A stretch of DNA of 33,286 bases from Oscillospiraceae bacterium (GCA_015065875.1 SVPK01000008.1:1-33286); one strand, 5' to 3'; shown: positions 1 to 9,440, counted from the stretch's first letter. Program-made: numbers and translations. Notes: a model not told the origin generated them from the letters alone.

Positions 1-1457
1 GAAACGGTCGTAGCCTCAAGGCGGGCGATTTCCGATTCCTTTTGGCTCTGGCGCAAAACGAAGGCCTCCCAAGCGGCATCATCAATAAGACCAATCTCGC
101 GGCCGGTAGGCATAAGTCGCTCATCGGCATTATCCTGTCGCAGGAGCAGGCGGTATTCCGAGCGCGAGGTCATCATACGGTAGGGGTCAGAGCAGCCCTT
201 GGTAACGAGGTCGTCTATCAGGGTGCCGATATATGAGCCTGCGCGGTCGAGGGTCAGGGGCTCGCGGCCGAGAACCTTATGAGCCGCATTAATGCCCGCA
301 ATAAGGCCCTGTGCGGCGGCCTCCTCATAGCCCGATGAGCCGTTGAACTGACCCGCTCCGTAGAGTCCCTCGCAGGATTTAACTTCAAGGGTATGATAAA
401 GCGCGGTCGGGTCGATGCAATCGTATTCTATCGCATAAGCATTTCGCATTATTTTTATGTTTTCAAGTCCCCGAACCGAGCGATAAATTGCTATCTGAAC
501 CTCCTCGGGCAGACTTGATGACATTCCCTGTAGATACATCTCCTCAGTATTGAGTCCGCAGGGTTCAACAAAAATTTGATGCCTCTCTTTATCTGCAAAG
601 CGAACAATTTTATCCTCAATGCTGGGGCAGTAACGCGGGCCTGCGCCCTTGATTTCGCCCGAGAAAAGGGGAGAGCGATGCAGATTTGCGAGTATGATTT
701 TTTTGGTTTCGTCGCCTGTGTAGGCAATGTGGCAAACAACCTTGTTTTCGCCGGGATTTTCGGTGCTGTAGCTAAAGGGAACGATTTTTTCGTCGCCCTC
801 CTGCACCTCCATTTTAGAAAAATCAATACTGCTTTTTTGCGCTCTTGCGGGGGTTCCCGTCTTAAAGCGGCGCAGAGGCAGATTTAGTTTATAAAGCGCG
901 CTCGATAATTTGGTTGCGGCAAAGGTTCCGTCGGGTCCGCCCTCGTAGTTAACCTCGCCAACATATATCCTACCGCCAAGGAAGGTTCCGGTTGCCAGAA
1001 TAACGGTTTTGCTTATATATTCTGCGCCCAGACGGGTGCAAAGGTGCCAACCGTCGTCCTCGCGATAGAGGTCGACTATCTCGGCCTGCTTTATATCAAG
1101 ATTATCCTGAAGCTCAATAGCATGCTTCATATAAGCGCTATAGTCGCGGCGGTCAATCTGTGCGCGCAACGAATGAACCGCGGGGCCTTTGCCTAAATTA
1201 AGCATTCGGCTCTGCAGCATATTTTTGTCGGCGGCCTTTCCCATCTCGCCGCCGAGGGCATCTATCTCTCGAACCAGGTGACCCTTTGCGGTGCCGCCTA
1301 TGGAGGGGTTGCAGGGCATATTTCCAACCCAATCGAGATTAATTGTAAAAATAACGGTATTGGCTCCGAGCCTCGCGGCGGCAAGAGCCGATTCAATACC
1401 TGCGTGACCCGCGCCAATAATGGCAACATCAAAATTTCCTGCCTGATATTTTTGCAT
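1..1457 (-). CDS. mnmG: tRNA uridine-5-carboxymethylaminomethyl(34) synthesis enzyme MnmG (GidA), partial, C-terminus beyond window edge
   Basis: Reverse-strand translation from ATG at 1457 gives [32 protein letters not shown] (FAD-binding GAGHAG motif of MnmG). The frame stays open to the window edge, ending ...ARLEATTV. Immediately downstream of mnmE on the same strand. Confidence 0.95.
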   Translation of the reverse strand, partial: MQKYQAGNFDVAIIGAGHAGIESALAAARLGANTVIFTINLDWVGNMPCNPSIGGTAKGHLVREIDALGGEMGKAADKNMLQSRMLNLGKGPAVHSLRAQIDRRDYSAYMKHAIELQDNLDIKQAEIVDLYREDDGWHLCTRLGAEYISKTVILATGTFLGGRIYVGEVNYEGGPDGTFAATKLSSALYKLNLPLRRFKTGTPARAQKSSIDFSKMEVQEGDEKIVPFSYSTENPGENKVVCHIAYTGDETKKIILANLHRSPLFSGEIKGAGPRYCPSIEDKIVRFADKERHQIFVEPCGLNTEEMYLQGMSSSLPEEVQIAIYRSVRGLENIKIMRNAYAIEYDCIDPTALYHTLEVKSCEGLYGAGQFNGSSGYEEAAAQGLIAGINAAHKVLGREPLTLDRAGSYIGTLIDDLVTKGCSDPYRMMTSRSEYRLLLRQDNADERLMPTGREIGLIDDAAWEAFVLRQSQKESEIARLEATTV

Positions 1458-1464
1458 AAAAAAC

Positions 1465-2817
1465 CTACTTTCCAACACAGAAACGGCTAAACACCTCATC
1501 GGCAACCGCATCGGTTACCCGCTCGCCGGTTAGTTCAAGCAAAGCCTCAAGCGCCTCGTCGGCACAAATTCCAACGGCATCAAGAGTCCATCCGCTCTCC
1601 ATCGAAGCAATCGCTTCGCGAACGCTTTCTCTTGCGCGGAAGGCGCAGGCGCGTTGGCGCTCACTTTGCAAAACTGCGCGGTCGGCTCCGAGCCCCGCCG
1701 TTCCAACCGTTTCGGCAATGAGGGCGGATAATTCATCGGCATTGCCCGCCTTTGCCGATATATAAACCTTCGGAAGGGTTATCTCGGTATCATCGAGCTT
1801 TTGAGGCAGGTCGGTTTTATTGATAACCGCAATGGCAACACTGCCGTCTATAAGCGATAAAATCTTTCTGTCGTCCTCCGATAGTTCTCGAGAGGAATCA
1901 AAAACCGCCAATATAAGCTCGGCGCTTTTTGCACGCTCACAAGCGCGAGAAACGCCAATCTCCTCAACGGTATCGTTGGTTTCGTGAACCCCCGCAGTAT
2001 CGGCGAGGCGAAGGGTTATATCCCCGAGCCTAACCGATTCCTCGATTATGTCGCGGGTTGTTCCCGCAATGGGGGTAACAATCGAGCGATTATCGCCCGC
2101 GAGCAGATTCATAAGGGTTGATTTTCCAACATTCGGGGCGCCGATTATCGCGGTCGAGAGTCCCTCGCGGAGAATTTTTCCGCGGTCGTAATTCTTAAGC
2201 AGCAAATCGAGCGCATCGCGCACCGAACAAAGATTTTCTTTTATATAATCGGTAGAAAGCTCGGGCAGGTCCTCATCGGGGTAGTCGGCGAAAACTGCCA
2301 TACTCGCATCAACCGCCAAAAGTCTATCGCGAATTTCGGCGATTTCGCCCGAAAGTCGACCCGATTTTGCGGCCAAGGCCAGTCTTAAATCCTGCGAGCC
2401 CTGCGCCGATATTATCGACATAACGCTTTCGGCTTCGGCGAGATTCAGTTTTCCGTTTTGAAAGGCGCGTTTTGTAAATTCGCCGGCGCCTGCGGGAACC
2501 GCTCCCGCCTCAAAAACCGCGCGCAATAACATTCGGGTTACAACGGCGCCGCCATGAACCGATAGTTCAACAACATCCTCGCCTGTATAGCTTTTAGGTG
2601 CAGCAAAAATGAGCGCAACAGCCTCGTCAATATCGCCGTCACTTCCGAATACTTTCCCAAAAAGGGCAGTATACCCCTTGGCATCCGATATTTTTTTGCC
2701 CGAAACAGAGTGAAAAATGCGGTCAGCAATAGCCCTGGCCTCATCGCCCGAAAGGCGAACAGTTCCAATGCCGCCTTCGCCCTGCGGGGTGGATATAGCC
2801 GCAATAGTGGTACTCAT
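1465..2817 (-). CDS. mnmE: tRNA modification GTPase MnmE (TrmE)
   Basis: 450 aa; starts [25 protein letters not shown]1 [33 protein letters not shown] motifs; C-terminal FCVGK. Confidence 0.97.
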   Translation of the reverse strand: MSTTIAAISTPQGEGGIGTVRLSGDEARAIADRIFHSVSGKKISDAKGYTALFGKVFGSDGDIDEAVALIFAAPKSYTGEDVVELSVHGGAVVTRMLLRAVFEAGAVPAGAGEFTKRAFQNGKLNLAEAESVMSIISAQGSQDLRLALAAKSGRLSGEIAEIRDRLLAVDASMAVFADYPDEDLPELSTDYIKENLCSVRDALDLLLKNYDRGKILREGLSTAIIGAPNVGKSTLMNLLAGDNRSIVTPIAGTTRDIIEESVRLGDITLRLADTAGVHETNDTVEEIGVSRACERAKSAELILAVFDSSRELSEDDRKILSLIDGSVAIAVINKTDLPQKLDDTEITLPKVYISAKAGNADELSALIAETVGTAGLGADRAVLQSERQRACAFRARESVREAIASMESGWTLDAVGICADEALEALLELTGERVTDAVADEVFSRFCVGK

Positions 2818-2907
2818 TTTGTTATCACCTCAATAAAATATAGTATCACATATTTAAAAGCAATTCAATTATAATGCAAAAAAATCTATAAAATCTAGCA
2901 TTTTTCG

Positions 2908-2936
2908 TTGACTTTTGCGCTTGAAAGTGATAAACT
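2908..2936 (+). promoter_or_regulatory. putative sigma-A promoter of gdhA (TTGACT-17-TAAACT)
   Basis: TTGACT 2908-2913, TAAACT 2931-2936, 17-nt spacer, upstream of the gdhA SD aggagg. Confidence 0.55.
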
Positions 2937-2966
2937 GTCACTGTAATTTTTATAGGAGGCTATAAT

Positions 2967-4319
2967 ATGAAACTTCAAAACGAATATTTAAAGAAAGTTT
3001 ACGAAACCGTTCAGAAGCGAAATGCGGGCGAGCCCGAGTTTTTGCAGGCTGTATTAGAGGTTTTGGAATCGTTAGAGCCCGTTATTAATCAGAATCCCGC
3101 CTATGAAAAGGCAGGAGTTATCGAGAGAATAGTTGAGCCCGAGCGTATGATTACCTTCCGTGTTCCGTGGGTTGATGATAACGGAACCGTTCAGGTTAAC
3201 CGTGGATTCCGCGTTCAGTTCAATTCCGCCATCGGTCCCTATAAGGGCGGCCTTCGTTTCCATCCCTCGGTTAACGCATCGATTATGAAATTCCTCGGCT
3301 TTGAGCAGACCTTTAAGAACAGCTTAACCGGCCTTCCCATGGGCGGCGGTAAGGGCGGCTCGGATTTCGACCCCCGCGGTCGTAGCGATGGCGAGATTAT
3401 GCGTTTCTGCCAGAGCTTTATGACCGAGCTTTCCAAGCATATCGGCGCAGATACCGACGTTCCTGCAGGCGATATCGGTGTTGGTGCTCGCGAGGTAGGC
3501 TATCTCTTTGGTCAGTATAAGCGTCTTCGCAACGAGTATGTTGGTGTTCTTACCGGTAAGGGTCGTTCCTTCGGTGGTTCGCTTATCCGTCCCGAGGCAA
3601 CCGGCTTTGGTGCCGTTTATTATACCGTTGAGCTTTTAAAGTCCTTCGGTGAGGATATAAAGGGCAAAACCTTTGCAGTTTCGGGCTTCGGTAACGTTGC
3701 TTGGGGAACCGTTAAGAAGGTAACCGAGCTTGGTGGTAAGGTTGTTACCATTTCGGGCCCCGATGGCTATATCTATGATAAGGATGGCGTTGCAACCGAG
3801 GAGAAGATTAACTTCATGCTCGAGATGCGTGCATCCGGTCACGATAAGGTAAAAGATTATGCCGATAAGTTCGGCGTTCCTTATTTTGAGGGCAAGCGTC
3901 CGTGGGCTGAAAAGGTAGATGTTGTTATGCCCTGCGCAACCCAGAACGAGGTTTCGCTTGAGGATGCAAAGAATATTGTTGCTAACGGCGTTAAATATTA
4001 TGTTGAGGTTGCTAACATGCCTACAACCGAGGATGCAGTTGCATACTTAAAGAAAAACGGCGTTGTTATCGCTCCCTCCAAGGCAGTTAATGCCGGCGGC
4101 GTTGCAGTTTCGGGTCTCGAAATGAGCCAGAACTCGATGCGCTATAGCTGGACCGCCGAAGAGGTTGATGCAAAGCTTCACCAGATTATGACCGATATAT
4201 TCAACACATCCTCTGCCGCCGCAAAGAAATACGGCATGGAGGGCGACCTTATAGCAGGTGCAAACATCGCAGGCTTCGAAAAGGTTGCCGATGCCATGAT
4301 GGCCCAAGGCATTTGCTAA
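2967..4319 (+). CDS. gdhA: NADP-type glutamate dehydrogenase
   Basis: 450 aa; PYKGGLRFHPSVN, LPMGGGKGGSDFDP, and C-terminal ANIAGFEKVADAMMAQG are classic GdhA. Confidence 0.97.
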   Translation: MKLQNEYLKKVYETVQKRNAGEPEFLQAVLEVLESLEPVINQNPAYEKAGVIERIVEPERMITFRVPWVDDNGTVQVNRGFRVQFNSAIGPYKGGLRFHPSVNASIMKFLGFEQTFKNSLTGLPMGGGKGGSDFDPRGRSDGEIMRFCQSFMTELSKHIGADTDVPAGDIGVGAREVGYLFGQYKRLRNEYVGVLTGKGRSFGGSLIRPEATGFGAVYYTVELLKSFGEDIKGKTFAVSGFGNVAWGTVKKVTELGGKVVTISGPDGYIYDKDGVATEEKINFMLEMRASGHDKVKDYADKFGVPYFEGKRPWAEKVDVVMPCATQNEVSLEDAKNIVANGVKYYVEVANMPTTEDAVAYLKKNGVVIAPSKAVNAGGVAVSGLEMSQNSMRYSWTAEEVDAKLHQIMTDIFNTSSAAAKKYGMEGDLIAGANIAGFEKVADAMMAQGIC

Positions 4320-4331
4320 TAGCATAAAAAT

Positions 4332-4365
4332 AAAAGGCTTCTCATTCGAGAAGCCTTTTTCTTTT
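4332..4365. terminator. bidirectional intrinsic terminator between gdhA and convergent folT-like gene
   Basis: aaaaggcttctcattcgagaagcctttttctttt inverted repeat with flanking A/T tracts. Confidence 0.85.
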
Positions 4366-4918
4366 ATCTGTTATATAATTTCGTCGCTTTTTTGAGCGGG
4401 GGAGTTATGAGCGAGAGTGCTGCAGTCATTAAAACTGCGGTAGCTATTCCGAGAAGGAGTCGGGTTGGAAGCTCAACGGCAAGCAAAACATAAACACCTT
4501 TTCCAACCCCGTGAACATAGTAGTTAACTATTAGCGCGAGGGTGTTTAAAAGGGTAACGGTAATCGAACTCGCAACAACACCGATTCCGAGGCTCCAAGG
4601 CTTTAAGCTCCTCTTAAGGGCGATAAAAATAAGGCCCATCAAGAGGCCGCGCACAACCTCGGGCAAAATCCAAAGAGCAGTCATTGCTTCGAGTCCCCAA
4701 CGAAGCTGGCTTATAAAGCAACCAACAAAGCCGGTTGCGGCGCCCCAAAGAGGTCCGCCAAGAACCGAAACTATAAGTATGGGAAGACCATTAAACGAGA
4801 GCTTATGGTTTCCGAGCGGAAGGCTAACCGAATCCGAAAAATAATCGAGGACGACGAAAATTGCCGCCATCATGGCCGATAGGCAGATGAGTTTTAATTG
4901 TTTTTGAGTTTTTGACAT
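4364..4918 (-). CDS. folate-family ECF transporter S component (FolT-like)
   Basis: MSKTQKQLKLICLSAMMAAIFVVLDYFSDSVSLPLG... hydrophobic ECF S component. Start reassigned to 4918 with SD ataggagg; the longer ORF N-terminus (to 4990) is riboswitch RNA. Folate specificity inferred from the THF riboswitch. Confidence 0.85.
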   Translation of the reverse strand: MSKTQKQLKLICLSAMMAAIFVVLDYFSDSVSLPLGNHKLSFNGLPILIVSVLGGPLWGAATGFVGCFISQLRWGLEAMTALWILPEVVRGLLMGLIFIALKRSLKPWSLGIGVVASSITVTLLNTLALIVNYYVHGVGKGVYVLLAVELPTRLLLGIATAVLMTAALSLITPPLKKATKLYNR

Positions 4919-4927
4919 AAAAAATAA

Positions 4928-4973
4928 CCTCCTATTCCCCGTCATAATCCGAAGATAGGAAGTTCCTATTCGG
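4928..4973 (-). promoter_or_regulatory. riboswitch expression platform with alternative SD-sequestering pairings
   Basis: Minus strand CCGAAUAGGAACUUCCUAUCUUCGG hairpin; CUUCCUAU (4955-4962) is also fully complementary (one G-U) to the SD AUAGGAGG (4928-4935). Confidence 0.65.
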
Positions 4974-5067
4974 CAGCGGGATGCGACCAAGCGAACCGCG
5001 GAAAACCCTTCGTCTTTTTGGCAACTCCCCGTCCAAAAAGCACTTTACGCTCGCCTGTCTACTCTGC
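4973..5067 (-). ncRNA. tetrahydrofolate (THF) riboswitch aptamer
   Basis: Minus-strand GCAGAGUAGACAGGCGAGCGUAAAGUGCUUUUUGGACGGGGAGUUGCCAAAAAGACGAAGGGUUUUCCGCGGUUCGCUUGGUCGCAUCCCGCUGC matches THF-class landmarks: GAGUAG, GCGUnAAGUG, GACGAA, CGCGGU, GCAUCCnGCU, closing GCAG/CUGC, and a CUUUUUGG/CCAAAAAG stem. Confidence 0.88.
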
Positions 5068-5175
5068 AATTTATGTGGTTATTATAATACTATCGATTTT
5101 ATTTGTCAATTAAAAAGGTAATATTGTAAAAAACTTTTTTATATGATAAGATATATAAAAAGAGGAGGGGATAAA

Positions 5176-5973
5176 ATGTCGGTTACCATGCGTTCTGCGG
5201 TGGCGCGGGACGAACTTAAACTCAAACAACTTTTTCTTAATTGTTTTGATGATACGCTGGGGTTTGTTAATATGTTTTTCGAGCATCATTTTGTGCCCGA
5301 AAATGCCATTGTTGCCGAAAAGGACGGAAAAATTATCGGGCTTACATTTTTATTGCCCTGCTCTGCCGAAGGCAAGCTCTGCTATTATATATATGGCGTT
5401 TGCGTTGACCCCGCCGAGCGCGGAATGGGTGTTGGCAAGGAGCTGCTCCGCTTTGCGATAGATAAGGCAAAGGAGCGCGGCGCGCTTGTATTACTAAAGC
5501 CCGAAAACAAAGAGCTTTTTGCCTTTTATGAAAAGGTAGGCTTTTCGCCCTGTTCTTATTATCGCGAGGAGGTTTTTGCTCCCGGCGAGAAAGCGGCCGA
5601 GTTTTTTGATATCTCCGAGGAGGAATATTTAGAGCTCCGCAATAAGGGGCTTGAGGGCAAAAACGCCGTTATATGGGATAAAGAATCGATTGAATATGCC
5701 CTATCGCATGAAATCTTCTTTGGCGGCCGAGTTTATCGCTATCGCACAGAGAACGAGGAAGGCATAGTTTTATTTATTCGCGACGGAATTAAAACAGTTA
5801 TAAAGGAAACAACTGCAAGCAGAGAGGCTTTGCCCGCTATCGTAGCGGCAGGCATCAAGGTGTTTGGCGGCGAGGATGCAACCGTTTTGTTCCCAAGCGA
5901 TGAGGGCGGCATTCCCTATGCCTGCGGCATCGGATTTAAAAATCTTGTTTATCTAAATCTTATGTTGGATTAA
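5176..5973 (+). CDS. GNAT family N-acetyltransferase
   Basis: CVDPAERGMGVGKELLRFAIDKAKERGALVLLKPENKELFAFYEKVGFSPC is a typical GNAT acetyl-CoA motif; start at ATG 5176 after agaggagggg. Confidence 0.88.
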   Translation: MSVTMRSAVARDELKLKQLFLNCFDDTLGFVNMFFEHHFVPENAIVAEKDGKIIGLTFLLPCSAEGKLCYYIYGVCVDPAERGMGVGKELLRFAIDKAKERGALVLLKPENKELFAFYEKVGFSPCSYYREEVFAPGEKAAEFFDISEEEYLELRNKGLEGKNAVIWDKESIEYALSHEIFFGGRVYRYRTENEEGIVLFIRDGIKTVIKETTASREALPAIVAAGIKVFGGEDATVLFPSDEGGIPYACGIGFKNLVYLNLMLD

Positions 5974-6010
5974 AAAAGAACCCTTTCGGTTTTCCGAAAG
6001 GGTTCTTTTG
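5972..6010. terminator. bidirectional intrinsic terminator
   Basis: aaaaaagaaccctttcggttttccgaaagggttcttttg. Confidence 0.88.
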
Positions 6011-6011
6011 T

Positions 6012-6602
6012 TTAGAAAAACACACCTGTTATAAAAATCTCAAGTCCGATTCCGATGAGAATAACTCCGCCCAAGATACCGGCTTTACCCGCAAGTCGGG
6101 TTCCGAAACGGCGACCGAGAAGAACTCCCGCCGCGCAGATAATAAATGTAACTGCCGCGATAATAAGGCAACAAACAAGGGCCGAAAGAAGGGTATAATC
6201 GGCGATGGTAAATCCAACCGATAGCGCATCAATAGAGGTTGCGATGCCCTGCAAGATAAGCGCTCCGAAGGAAACGGGCTTAAGCGGGCATAAGGCCTCC
6301 TCTTTTGGGGCTTTTATGCCTTCAAGAAGCATATTGCCGCCGATAAAGAGCAAAAGCGCCAACGCGATATAGGGTATAAACTTTTGAAAAGCGGCAAATT
6401 GACTCGCCAGGGTATGAACGCAAACCCAACCAACCATTGGCATAAAAAACTGGAAAAAAGCAAAAATGCCAACAATAAGGCAAAGGCGCCTTTTTTTCAT
6501 TTTAGGCTCGCAGAGTCCGCGAACGAGGGAAACCGAAAAGGCATCCATCGCGAGACCTGCGCCGAGCAGAGAACTCTGAAAGAAAAATTTAAAATTCCAC
6601 AT
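6012..6602 (-). CDS. mntP: manganese efflux pump MntP
   Basis: 196 aa six-TM protein; AMDAFSVSLVRG and ATSIDALSVG repeats diagnostic of MntP (YebN). Confidence 0.93.
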   Translation of the reverse strand: MWNFKFFFQSSLLGAGLAMDAFSVSLVRGLCEPKMKKRRLCLIVGIFAFFQFFMPMVGWVCVHTLASQFAAFQKFIPYIALALLLFIGGNMLLEGIKAPKEEALCPLKPVSFGALILQGIATSIDALSVGFTIADYTLLSALVCCLIIAAVTFIICAAGVLLGRRFGTRLAGKAGILGGVILIGIGLEIFITGVFF

Positions 6603-6624
6603 ATTTTCCCCAAAAAAGATAAAC

Positions 6625-6644
6625 CCCGCCCTATCGTAGGCGGG
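6625..6644 (-). terminator. terminator-like hairpin in the spoIIID-mntP intergenic region (terminator of spoIIID or leader attenuator of mntP)
   Basis: CCCGCC...GGCGGG stem followed on the minus strand by TTTATCTTTTTT, ~20 nt before the mntP start. Confidence 0.6.
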
Positions 6645-6674
6645 ATTTTTTATTTAGTCGCTTACGACCAAAAT

Positions 6675-6704
6675 ATTTTACCACTATATTATATGGTTTG
6701 TCAA
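6675..6704 (-). promoter_or_regulatory. putative sigma-A promoter upstream of mntP (TTGACA-18-TAAAAT)
   Basis: Minus-strand TTGACA (6699-6704) and TAAAAT (6675-6680), spacer 18, just after the spoIIID stop. Confidence 0.55.
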
Positions 6705-6953
6705 TCATATCCCCTTATACTTCTTTCGAGTTGCCATCCCTCCGCGGATGTGGCGTTCGCTTTTGTTTTGTTCTAAAACCTTTTTAACCTCTATGTAAAG
6801 CCCGGGACATTCCCTCGGAAGCTTTGATGTAACGTCCTTATGAACCGTTGATTTGCTAATGTTGAATCTCGCTGCTGTGGCGCGAACCGTTGCCCCTGTT
6901 TTAACAATATAGTTTCCAAGCAGCTGCGCCCGCTCGCCTGTATGGACATTCAT
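6705..6953 (-). CDS. spoIIID: stage III sporulation transcriptional regulator SpoIIID
   Basis: 82 aa; GERAQLLGNYIVKTGATVRATAARFNISKSTVHKDVTSKLP matches SpoIIID HTH. Confidence 0.95.
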   Translation of the reverse strand: MNVHTGERAQLLGNYIVKTGATVRATAARFNISKSTVHKDVTSKLPRECPGLYIEVKKVLEQNKSERHIRGGMATRKKYKGI

Positions 6954-7019
6954 ATTCTCAACTCCTATAAAGCCTTTAATTAACCTTATGAGAGCGGGGG
7001 CTTAATTATTACAAAAAAA

Positions 7020-7050
7020 GACACGGTGTATAGAGTAAATACACCGTGTC
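7020..7050 (-). terminator. intrinsic terminator of the ABC importer operon
   Basis: gacacggtgta...tacaccgtgtc, followed on the minus strand by a T-tract (forward aaaaaaa). Confidence 0.85.
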
Positions 7051-7053
7051 AGT

Positions 7054-7623
7054 TTATTTTAGTTCGATTATTTTTGCGCCAAGCATTTCGGCCTCTTTTT
7101 TATCATGGCTTATAATTATAACCGTTTTATCCTTTGAATACTCGTTTATAACATCGGCAACCGATTGTTTAGTGTAGCTGTCGAGTCCCGAAAAGGGTTC
7201 ATCGAGCAGAAGTATCGGCTTATCATAGCATAGCGCTCTGCCGATGGCAACCCGCCTTTTCATTCCGCCCGAAAAGGTTTTAACGGGTTTGTTTATATCC
7301 TCGGGGTTTAAAAGGCGCAAAAGAATATCGCGCGCCTTTTGCGCATTTCGGTCGGGAAGGACCATCCGAAGGTTTGAAAGCGCCGAAAAATCCTCGCATA
7401 AACGGTCCTCTTGAAAAACGGGGCTAATCGCTCCCGAATCGCAGATAACCTCGCCAAAGTCGGGCGAAATCGTTCCGAGTAGGAGGTTTCCTAGGGTTGT
7501 TTTTCCGCCGCCCGAGGGTCCCATAATGCAGACTCGCTCGCCGGGCGCTATTTTAAGACTGAAATTCTCTAAAACCGTTTTATCATCAAAGGATTTAAAA
7601 ATATTTTTAAACTCTATCATCAT
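7054..7623 (-). CDS. ABC transporter ATP-binding protein (NitT/TauT/SsuB-like)
   Basis: Walker A GPSGGGKTT, signature FSGGMKRRVAIGRAL, Walker B PILLLDEPFSGLD; start reassigned to MMIEFKN. Confidence 0.92.
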   Translation of the reverse strand: MMIEFKNIFKSFDDKTVLENFSLKIAPGERVCIMGPSGGGKTTLGNLLLGTISPDFGEVICDSGAISPVFQEDRLCEDFSALSNLRMVLPDRNAQKARDILLRLLNPEDINKPVKTFSGGMKRRVAIGRALCYDKPILLLDEPFSGLDSYTKQSVADVINEYSKDKTVIIISHDKKEAEMLGAKIIELK

Positions 7624-8372
7624 AGCTTCTCCAATCCCGCAAAGGATGCGCGCAGAATACCCGAGAAAATTCGCTCGAAAACTGCCGAGAGAACAACGAT
7701 AAGGATTGTCCAAGCAAAGAGGTCGGCCGTTTCAAGGTAGAGTCGGGCATCGTGGAGCATGTCGCCGACCGTTCCGCTTTTAAGCGCAATAACCTCGGCC
7801 GCAACACCCGATTTAAAGGCAAGACCAATCGCCGAATGAACCGCTGATAACAAAAAGGGCTTTACTGCGGGGGTCCAAACATATAAAAGCTTCCGCGGCA
7901 AAGAAAGAGAAAATGCGTTGGCCATCTCGGTCATTTTTCGGTCGGCGCCCTGAATGCCGCCCAAAATATTGTTATAAATAATGGGCAGAACAATAAGGAA
8001 GGCTATAAAGGTTGAAAGCACCGTTGTTTTTATCCAAATCAGTGCAAGCACAATAAAGGATGCAACGGGGACCGATTTAATGGTTATCATATAGGGCCAA
8101 AGGAAAATCTCGACCGCCGAAAATCTTCCTGCCAGGATGCCTAAAACTACCCCCGCGATAAGGCCATATAAAAATCCAAGTGTAATGCCCGAAAAACTGG
8201 TCCAAAGGATTTTTACTGTTTCGCCGGAGGATAAAAGGCGCGAAAGCACCGATAAAACATCGCTGGGTGCCGCTAAAAGATATCGCATATCGACCCAAAT
8301 GGCGGCCACCTGCCATAAAAGGAGGGCGACCGCCACCGATACGACTTTCGCTAAAAGTCGCCTATTTTTCAT
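7620..8372 (-). CDS. ABC transporter permease (SsuC/TauC-like)
   Basis: Hydrophobic; EMANAFSLSLPRKLLYVWTPAVKPFLLSAVHSAIGLAFKSGVAAEVIA resembles the permease EAA loop; start reassigned to MKNRRLLAK. Overlaps neighbours on both sides. Confidence 0.9.
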   Translation of the reverse strand: MKNRRLLAKVVSVAVALLLWQVAAIWVDMRYLLAAPSDVLSVLSRLLSSGETVKILWTSFSGITLGFLYGLIAGVVLGILAGRFSAVEIFLWPYMITIKSVPVASFIVLALIWIKTTVLSTFIAFLIVLPIIYNNILGGIQGADRKMTEMANAFSLSLPRKLLYVWTPAVKPFLLSAVHSAIGLAFKSGVAAEVIALKSGTVGDMLHDARLYLETADLFAWTILIVVLSAVFERIFSGILRASFAGLEKL

Positions 8373-9366
8373 AATAGAAATCATCGGCCGGAAGCTTTCC
8401 GCCAACCGCCTTGGGATTAAGGTCATAGAGAACCTTTAAGTAGCCCGATAGTGCGGTCTGCATTTTATCTCCGTCGATATAGGTAATGTTGCAGAAGGGG
8501 ATAGCCTTTTGGGCTATGGCGGCCTTAACTATTCCGGCCTGTTCAACGAGAACTGCGGCCTCTTCGGGGTTTGCGTTAACATATTCGGTAGACGCCTTAT
8601 ATTCATCTAAAAATTCTGCTATTGCATCGGGATGAGCCTCAACAAACTCACGACGTCCAACCAAAACACCGGTTAAGAACATGCTATCGGTATCAAGCTT
8701 TTCCCATTCTTTATTAAGGTCGATTTTTATCTCAAGACCCTCAACATTGTTGCTCGCAACGGTAACATAGGGCTGGGGAAGCATTGCAATTCCGTTTCCG
8801 CCCTTTTTAAGCAGAGCAACAACCTCGTCGGGCTGGCTCTTAAACTCGATGGTAACATCCTTATCGGGGTCGATACCGTTTTGGGTTAGGATATAGCGAA
8901 GCGCATATTCGGGGGTAGAGCCCTGACCGGTTGCATAAATGGTTTTGCTCTTAAGGTCGGAAAGGTCGGCAACGGTATTGCCCTTTTCAACGATATAAAC
9001 AACTCCCAAGGTGTTGATGGCGAGGGTAACGATTTCGCCTTCGGATCTATTATAAAGAACCGAAGCCAAATTGGCGGGAACGGCGGCCAAATCAAGCTCA
9101 CCCTTTAAAAGCAGGGGGGTTATCTCATCGGCGGTTCCTGCAACGGTGAATTTATAATTGTTTCTCGCGGTTCCCTTTTCGGCGGCCTCGCGAACCTTAA
9201 CAAGACCCATGGTGGTAGGTCCCTTAAGACCGGCGATGCGGACATCGATGGGGTCCTCGCTGGGGATGCTGCTTCCTGTGGGGGAAGAGGGGGTTTCCTC
9301 TTTGCAACCAACCATTAAAGTTGCAAGAAGCAGCAGGGATAATAAAAGTGCTAATAATTTTTTCAT
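8362..9366 (-). CDS. ABC transporter substrate-binding lipoprotein (NitT/TauT family)
   Basis: Lipobox LLATLMVGC; NMT1/SsuA-like fold sequence (LKGPTTMGLVKV..., LSDLKSKTIYATGQGSTPEYALRYIL). Confidence 0.88.
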   Translation of the reverse strand: MKKLLALLLSLLLLATLMVGCKEETPSSPTGSSIPSEDPIDVRIAGLKGPTTMGLVKVREAAEKGTARNNYKFTVAGTADEITPLLLKGELDLAAVPANLASVLYNRSEGEIVTLAINTLGVVYIVEKGNTVADLSDLKSKTIYATGQGSTPEYALRYILTQNGIDPDKDVTIEFKSQPDEVVALLKKGGNGIAMLPQPYVTVASNNVEGLEIKIDLNKEWEKLDTDSMFLTGVLVGRREFVEAHPDAIAEFLDEYKASTEYVNANPEEAAVLVEQAGIVKAAIAQKAIPFCNITYIDGDKMQTALSGYLKVLYDLNPKAVGGKLPADDFYYEK

Positions 9367-9416
9367 AAGTAAAACCTCTTTTCTGTGTTATGTATTATAT
9401 ATCATATAAAAGCAAA

Positions 9417-9440
9417 ATTCCGTTGCAACGGCAACGGAAT
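9417..9440. promoter_or_regulatory. perfect 10+4+10 palindrome ATTCCGTTGC-AACG-GCAACGGAAT between crp/fnr gene and ABC operon (terminator and/or operator)
   Basis: Exact inverted repeat, centred at 9428.5; a TATAAT lies downstream on the minus strand (9394-9399). Confidence 0.7.

Noticed and set aside
491-887. Opposing ORFs of 103-111 aa (491..826 -, 576..887 +)
   Set aside because: Both lie within the mnmG reading frame (partial, not listed in the ORF track because its end is off-window) and have no recognisable domain.
4919-4990. N-terminal extension MVASRCRIGTSYLRIMTGNRRLFF of the ECF S component
   Set aside because: Encoded by riboswitch and expression-platform sequence; the internal ATG at 4918 has a proper SD.
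6603-6704. yybP-ykoY manganese riboswitch upstream of mntP
   Set aside because: The leader between the predicted promoter and ATG is only ~65 nt and lacks the aptamer core; only a simple hairpin is present.
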